Shown here one piece after another: positions 1-4,600 of a stretch of 5,858 bases of DNA. How positions within the stretch are numbered: the stretch's first letter is position 1; each line of letters starts with the position of its first letter. The notes beneath the pieces are model-generated. The model was not told where the DNA came from and did not search any database. It saw only the letters and a program-made list of their open reading frames with translations. Source of the DNA: Thermoplasmata archaeon (GTDB taxonomy: Archaea; Thermoplasmatota; Thermoplasmata; SG8-5); the NCBI GenBank assembly GCA_030655715.1, contig JAUSPR010000218.1, positions 1 to 5,858 of the forward strand, in the 5' to 3' direction. Position numbers and translations under genes: made by a program.

Positions 1-620
1 GTCAAACTAGCATAGGGGTAGCTGCCATCGAATTTGGTTCCGTTGAAGCTGTGCAGCATAGTGAAGCTGCTTCCATCAATGTTAATACTGAAAATTGTCC
101 CCATGCTGCTGGCTCCCCCTTGGTATGTCATTCCAAATAATGCCGCGCCATCTAGTATCAAACTGCCATAGGGGTTGCTGCCATCGGTTGCGCCTCCTGC
201 GAAGCTGTGCAGCAGGGTGAAATCGCTTCCATCAGTGTTAATTCTGAATAGGGTCCCCATGTTGCTGGCTCCCCCTTGGCAAGTCATTCCGTATAATGCC
301 GTGCCATCCTGGACCAAACCACCATAGGGGTAGCTGCCATCGGTTGCGCCTCCTTTAAATTTGTGAAGCACTGTATGGGCACTTCCATCCGTGTTTATTC
401 TGAATACGGTTCCATAATCATAAGTCCCTCCATTCGCTGTAGTTCCATACAAAATATTCACGTTGTATATATCTTTTATGAATTGAGTATAGTATGGGTA
501 TCTGCCATCAATATATCCTGCCTTGAAATCGTGCATGATGGAATAATTTAAGCCCGATGGGGTCATCTTGAACATCGCCCCGGAATCCGCGGCCCCGCCG
601 GAATTCGTCAGGCCAACAAG
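1..620 (-). repeat. Tandem GloVer repeats, 156-bp DNA period
   Basis: Residues 263-318 (56, degenerate), 319-370, 371-422 and 423-468+ (52 each, the last cut) are tandem units with the pattern L-Y/F-G-M/T-T-x-x-G-G-x-x-x-x-G-T-x-F-x-I-N-x-D-G followed by L-H-x-F and D-G-x-Y/N-P-Y. At DNA level CATAGGGG recurs at 11, 167 and 323, exactly 156 bases apart, and GCTGGCTCCCCCTTGG is identical in two copies. The DNA similarity points to fairly recent duplication or homogenisation. The array continues past position 1. Confidence 0.85.
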
Positions 621-1406
621 GCTTTTTGTTGCAGTGCTGTTTGCGGTTCTGAGCCCGAGCGCATTGTTCTTGACATTGTTATTCTTGATTATATTGTTAG
701 AAGAACCTTTGAGATATATGCCGTCGCCATTGCCTACAACGGTATCATTTTCAATTGTGCAGTTCTGGACCGTATATAGAAGAATGCCCGCACTGGCGCC
801 ACCAGTCACGTTGAAACCGTTAAATTTCACGCCGCTTGCCTTGATGGTGACTGCGTTGCCGCTCCCACCGCCGTTTATTATGGTATTGGCGCTGCCATTG
901 CCTGTCAGCGTGAGTGCCTTGCCTATGACGATGTTCTCATTGTATGTTCCGGCCCAGACATTGAGAATGTTTCCGGACGAGGCGGCATCCAGTGCGGCTT
1001 GAATTGTACCATACTGAATGCTTGTATTAGCATTCTCAACAATGTTTATCGGCGTCATCGTCGGGTCGGAGCCCTCCAAAATCGGCACCGTGGTATTGGC
1101 TCCTGCATTGTAATACCAGGCGCTGGACTGGATGCCGGACGTGTCATTCCCGATTATGACGCAGTGATTGCCGGTCGAATCCCAAGCGGAATCCATCGGC
1201 TCGAAGGCTGTGGTCCAGGGCATGGTCATCGGCTCAACGAATTCCAGAGCTTCAGCGCTCATGGAAAAACAAACTGCGAAGCTCATAGCGAACATGATTG
1301 AAACAACGATAACGGAGCCAATTTTCCTCCCTCTTTGAATGACCCTAGCTTCGCGTTGTTTCCCGGTATCTGGATTTTTCAGTGTCCTGAATTTCGTTTC
1401 TTTCAT
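1..1406 (-). CDS. Secreted beta-helix / GloVer-repeat protein (3' partial)
   Basis: The frame is open from ATG 1406 to the window edge: 468 codons and two bases. Residues 1-29 are a long basic n-region, 30-49 a hydrophobic segment (SVIVVSIMFAMSFAVCF) ending near A-E-A at 51-53, so export through Sec is likely. Residues 60-112 include AWDSTGNHCVIIG and may be one propeller-like blade. Residues 131-256 are a right-handed beta-helix of the NosD / pectin-lyase-like type: TIQAALDAASSGNILNVWAG, then GIYLKGSSNNIIKNN. From 263 on come tandem GloVer-type repeats (LYGMTCQGGASNMGTLFRIN, then LLHSFAGGATDGSNPYGS), which are known from long bacterial surface proteins and probably form a propeller or solenoid. 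Likely a cell-surface or extracellular protein binding carbohydrate or other surfaces; no catalytic residues are assignable. The anchor, if any, lies beyond the left edge. The product family is fairly sure, the role unknown. Confidence 0.9.
   Translation of the reverse strand, partial: MKETKFRTLKNPDTGKQREARVIQRGRKIGSVIVVSIMFAMSFAVCFSMSAEALEFVEPMTMPWTTAFEPMDSAWDSTGNHCVIIGNDTSGIQSSAWYYNAGANTTVPILEGSDPTMTPINIVENANTSIQYGTIQAALDAASSGNILNVWAGTYNENIVIGKALTLTGNGSANTIINGGGSGNAVTIKASGVKFNGFNVTGGASAGILLYTVQNCTIENDTVVGNGDGIYLKGSSNNIIKNNNVKNNALGLRTANSTATKSLVGLTNSGGAADSGAMFKMTPSGLNYSIMHDFKAGYIDGRYPYYTQFIKDIYNVNILYGTTANGGTYDYGTVFRINTDGSAHTVLHKFKGGATDGSYPYGGLVQDGTALYGMTCQGGASNMGTLFRINTDGSDFTLLHSFAGGATDGSNPYGSLILDGAALFGMTYQGGASSMGTIFSINIDGSSFTMLHSFNGTKFDGSYPYASL
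639..1016 (-). other. Short right-handed beta-helix domain (NosD/pectin-lyase-like)
   Basis: Residues 131-256 open with the characteristic T-I-Q-A-A-L-D-A-A, G-T-Y-N-E-N-I-V-I and K-A-L-T-L-T-G motifs of pectin-lyase-fold proteins and go on through Asn-ladder rungs (SSNNIIKNNNVKNNALGL). Only about five rungs are present, fewer than is usual for NosD-like domains, before the sequence switches to GloVer repeats. Confidence 0.75.
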
Positions 1407-1477
1407 GCTATCACTCCGAAGCTAACGCTCATCAGCATCAGAACAATTAAGCTTACAGATAATTTCCTTGTATTCAA
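1403..1477 (-). CDS. Signal-peptide-like 24-residue leader frame, TTG start
   Basis: Unrecognised small frame of 24 codons plus TGA. The product would begin MNTRKLSVSLIVLMLM and end SVSFGVIA. The basic n-region (R4, K5), the uninterrupted hydrophobic core and the terminal V-I-A look exactly like a complete secretion signal with no mature protein after it. It has a strong ribosome binding site, and its TGA overlaps the ATG of the next gene as ATGA, the classic arrangement for translational coupling. It may be a true micro-protein, a leader that couples or tunes expression of the secreted protein, or the surviving 5' end of a decayed secreted-protein gene. The frame extends back to a stop near 1586 with no ATG or GTG in it. 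Its reality as an expressed gene rests on the binding site and overlap alone. Confidence 0.5.
   Translation of the reverse strand: MNTRKLSVSLIVLMLMSVSFGVIA
1410..1417 (-). promoter_or_regulatory. Ribosome binding site of the secreted-protein gene
   Basis: The minus strand reads GGAGTGAT three bases before the ATG at 1406. It resembles GGAGGTGAT with one base missing, complementary to the 3' end of 16S rRNA. It lies inside the upstream leader frame. An in-frame TAG at 1422-1424 rules out any start further upstream for this gene. Confidence 0.6.
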
Positions 1478-1484
1478 GTGAAAG

Positions 1485-1490
1485 CCTCCC
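1485..1490 (-). promoter_or_regulatory. Ribosome binding site for the 24-codon leader frame
   Basis: The minus strand has GGGAGG followed by a 7-base spacer and then TTG at 1477. This is a strong Shine-Dalgarno match at ideal spacing, and it is the reason for preferring this TTG over another in-frame TTG one turn upstream. Confidence 0.6.
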
Positions 1491-1535
1491 AAATAGACGG
1501 TGCAGTATTCGAATGTATAGTGTAACTCGCGAATT

Positions 1536-1545
1536 CTATAAATAG
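1536..1545 (-). promoter_or_regulatory. Candidate archaeal TATA box for the leader and secreted-protein genes
   Basis: The minus strand reads CTATTTATAG here, the best TATA-like element in the gap. Transcription starting about 25 bases downstream (near 1513) would give an untranslated leader of roughly 35 bases before the TTG at 1477. The element is nearly symmetric, so orientation is not certain, but no gene on the plus strand would use it. No clear BRE was recognised. Confidence 0.4.
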
Positions 1546-1563
1546 ATTGACCTTTAATTACAC

Positions 1564-1575
1564 ATGTACGTACAT
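1564..1575. promoter_or_regulatory. Perfect 12-bp palindrome, candidate operator
   Basis: ATGTACGTACAT reads the same on both strands. It lies 18 bases upstream of the TATA-like box of the leader/secreted-protein gene, a position where an archaeal activator or repressor dimer could act. A partial direct repeat ACATAGG occurs at 1572-1578 and again at 1589-1595. No known regulator site is recognised, and a single palindrome can arise by chance. Confidence 0.35.
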
Positions 1576-1623
1576 AGGCGAAGTGTCAACATAGGTATCC
1601 AATTAACTTTCTATGGTTAACAC

Positions 1624-1635
1624 AAATACAAAATT
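1624..1635 (-). terminator. Possible T-rich terminator after the TPR gene
   Basis: On the minus strand AATTTTGTATTT begins 12 bases after the TAG stop. Archaeal transcription can end at oligo-T stretches without a hairpin. The longest T run here is only four, and no strong stem precedes it, so this is a weak call. Confidence 0.25.
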
Positions 1636-1647
1636 AGTAATTGACCC

Positions 1648-4600
1648 CTATAATGTACCGTACTCGCTCTTCACTTGGTCGTCACTTTTCGGCTGACTAT
1701 CCTGTTCTGGCTCGTCATAATCATCCGAAGACAATTCCTCGGGTTCGGGATCGCGAGTCCGTTCCCTGGGCGGCTCTGGCGCATTCTTTGTCTCATGAAG
1801 AGGTCTGTGGCATACCGGACACTTGCTGGCACCGCTAACACAGTTGTGGCAGAGATAGGCACCGCATGAGTGCCTGGTAACAGCCATGTGTCCATGGATT
1901 GTGCAATATTTTCTCGCCATCGCTGGGTCTGCGCCATGCGTGTCGCGCGGAGGTCCAGATTGTCTGTGTTCAGTGGGTTTTGGCTTGGGTTGGGTTCTCG
2001 GGGCGGACCTTGCACCACCGTATTCCTCGCTCACCAGAGAGCCGATTTCCACCTCCGGCGCAATATAGCCATCCTTTTTGAATGTCGCGAGATGTGCCTG
2101 GAGTTGTTTGGCCTTCATCACGCCGAGGCCCAGGGATTCCACAAGTCCGATTACTGACCTTCTTTCCGGTGGCAGGCCCAGCGCCCTGCGTAGCAATGCG
2201 TCCATCTCCGGGTTCGGGTCAGGCGGAAAGGCCATCTGGTCAACGCGCTGGATGTAGCTCAGCACCCTTTTGGCCTTCCACAGGGTGTAATCAGGGAAGT
2301 TCACGGAAATGTCAGAGAGCCTTAATCTGGTTTTCTGGGATGCGGAACCGCTACCAATTGAACGTACAAGCACTTCTCTGGAAGCTTTTTCCATCTCGTC
2401 CTTTTCTTGGGGCGTCATTGCCTGCAGGGGGAATTCCTCAATCTGGTTGAGGAAGGTGAAGACCGATTCCAGGTTGGCATATGGTATGCCGCCGTCACGG
2501 AACGCTTCTTCCCTGGATATGGGCCTATTCCTCTCGAACTCAAGCCTGAGCACCGCTCTGGCGAATTTCTCAACATCCTGAGATTCCAATCTTTCCTTGG
2601 CTATTCGCAGGCCATCCTGGGCTGAGGCGAATTCCGAATCAATTTCAAGGGCGCGCTCGAAGGCTCGCATTGCATTTTCAAGTTTCCCGATTTCAAGAAG
2701 CACAAGACCTTTGCTGTTCCATGAGAACTTATCATTCGCATCCAGGCCGATTGCCTTGTCATAGCATTTCAGTGCCTCTTCGTATTCCCTCATCTTTTCC
2801 CGTGCAAAGCCCAGGTTATACCAGGCCTCCTTTGAGTCAGGAGACGTAATTACCAGCTTCTCGAGCAATGTGACCGCAGAACGGTAATCGCCAACCTTGG
2901 ACTGTATCATCGCGAAACCAGCCAAAATTTCAGGATCCTCTCCGGTTTCCAGCGCTTTTCCATACCAGTACCTTGCCTCGTCCAGATTTTCCATTGCAGA
3001 GTATACCTTTGCCTTGGCTACTAACACGTCCTTGTTTCCGGGTGCCAGTTGCAGTGCGCTATTCAGGTGTTTCAGGGCAGTATCGAAATCCTTCATCTCC
3101 AGCTTCAGCAAGCCCAGGTTGGTCAGGGTGCGCAGATTGTCAGGCTCGATTCCTATGGCCCGGTCGAAATCAACTGTCGACAGGTCGAACTTGGACTCGT
3201 GCATGTAGGCCATCGCCCTGGCATTGAGCAATTTCACATCATCGGGATAGTTCTGGAGCGCCTCGGAAAAGCATCTTGCAGCCTCGTCAAATTTCTCCAT
3301 CCCGTAATATGCCTTGCCCTTCCTGTACAATGCGGTCAGGTCTCCAGGCTTGGATTGCAGGGCCCTGTCGAAGCTTTCAAGGGCTTCCATGTCCCGTTTC
3401 AGGTTGAGCAATATTTCTGCCTTGATGACCCAGAGGTCGCTGAGCGATGAGTTTGCCTGCAAACCGGAATCCGCAGCTGCCAATGCCTCGCTGAAACGAT
3501 TCAGCGAGCCCAGCGCCTTGGACTTATCATGCCATGCCTGAGTATTTGCCGGGTCAAGCTCGATAATCCGTGTAGCTACTTCGATGATGCCTTCCAGGTC
3601 CCCAAGTTCGGTGAGCGAGTTCTTTTTTGCTTCGAGGAAATCAATGTTATCCGGTTCGACATTAAGGCCACGTTCCAATGACTTAATCGCATTGTGATGC
3701 TCCCCGAGCTTCTGCTCTGCAATCGCACGATCGTAATAAGCCAGAACATTCTTCGGGTCCAGCTTAGAAATTTTATCGGCTGTTTCCACTACACCTTTGT
3801 AGTCATCCAGATTTTTCAGGGCATCCTTCTTTCTCAGAAGCGCTTCAAGGTCCATGTGATTCATGGCCAGCAACTTATTGCATGTTTCCACGGCCTCTGG
3901 ATACCTGCCAACCTTCAGGAAAATATCTGCCTTCTTAAGATATGGGAAACGGTCGCTGGGGCCGTAAAGAATGGCCTTGTCCAGTGCAGCGAGCGCGTCA
4001 TCATGATGCTCCAGCCAGGCGAGAGAAAGACCCTTGCTGTACCAGATATTCTTGTCCTCGGGTTTCAACCGCAGCGCACGGTCGAAGCAGGCTACCGCTT
4101 CCTCGTATGATTTGGCGCTCTCATGAGCCAGACCTTTACTGTACCATATCTCCGGGTCTTCCGGGTCCAACTGAAGTGCCTTGTCAAATTCCGCAATGGC
4201 TTCTGTGAACTTGCCCAGTCTGGCAAACGAACGGCCTTTCATGTCATGGAATGTCTTGTCACCAGGTTTCAGGGCAATGGCCTTGTCGAAACTCTCTATT
4301 GCCTCGACATGCTGGTTCATTAATGCCTGGGCATGGCCTTTCTTGAACCAGGCACTGGCATCGTCCTTGAACTGAAGCAGATATCTGTCAAGAATACCTA
4401 TTGAATCTGCATACATGGACATGTTGAACAGCGCAATTGCCTTGTCCATCAGGCATGGGCCATTATCAGGCTGATATTTCAGGAACTGGTCAGCAACCTT
4501 CACGATATCCTGATGTCTGCCAAGTTCCTTGAGGCATTCTCTCTTTCTCTTCAAGGCGTCAAGATGATCTGGATGTATGGCAAGAAGCTTGTCCAGGGGA

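Larger units (their letters stand above)
1407..1647. other. Intergenic region between the two minus-strand genes
   Basis: This 241-base gap is clearly AT-rich from about 1500 to 1647. Reading the minus strand it holds a T-rich stretch just after the TPR stop, a 12-bp palindrome, a TATA-like element, and then the short leader frame with its ribosome binding site. No tRNA-like or other structured RNA was recognised by eye. Confidence 0.7.

Noticed and set aside
1..540. Regular repeats that might suggest a CRISPR array or satellite
   Set aside because: The period is 156 bp, the whole unit is conserved rather than short repeats with unique spacers, and it is in-frame coding sequence.
568..1002. 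144-codon plus-strand open frame
   Set aside because: Opposite strand of the beta-helix region of the secreted-protein gene; Pro/Leu/Ala-rich translation typical of antisense, and no ribosome binding site recognised.
1403..1477. Leader frame as the true N-terminus of the secreted protein joined by a frameshift
   Set aside because: The secreted protein has its own ATG, ribosome binding site and complete signal peptide, and an in-frame stop lies upstream at 1422-1424, so no frameshift is needed.
1536..1545. Plus-strand reading of the TATA-like element (CTATAAATAG) as a divergent promoter
   Set aside because: Nothing on the plus strand downstream looks like a gene; it would only give antisense transcription into the TPR gene.
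1603..1620. TTAAC / GTTAA inverted repeat as a terminator hairpin
   Set aside because: The stem is only five AT-rich pairs around an 8-base loop and no T run follows on the minus strand; too weak to call.
2082..2450. 122-codon plus-strand open frame
   Set aside because: Antisense shadow of the C-terminal part of the TPR gene; the minus-strand frame shows clear TPR and HTH-like content.
3049..4110. Plus-strand open frames of 133 and 138 codons (3049-3450, 3694-4110)
   Set aside because: Both lie fully antisense to the TPR array; their similar appearance is produced by the 102-bp repeat on the other strand.
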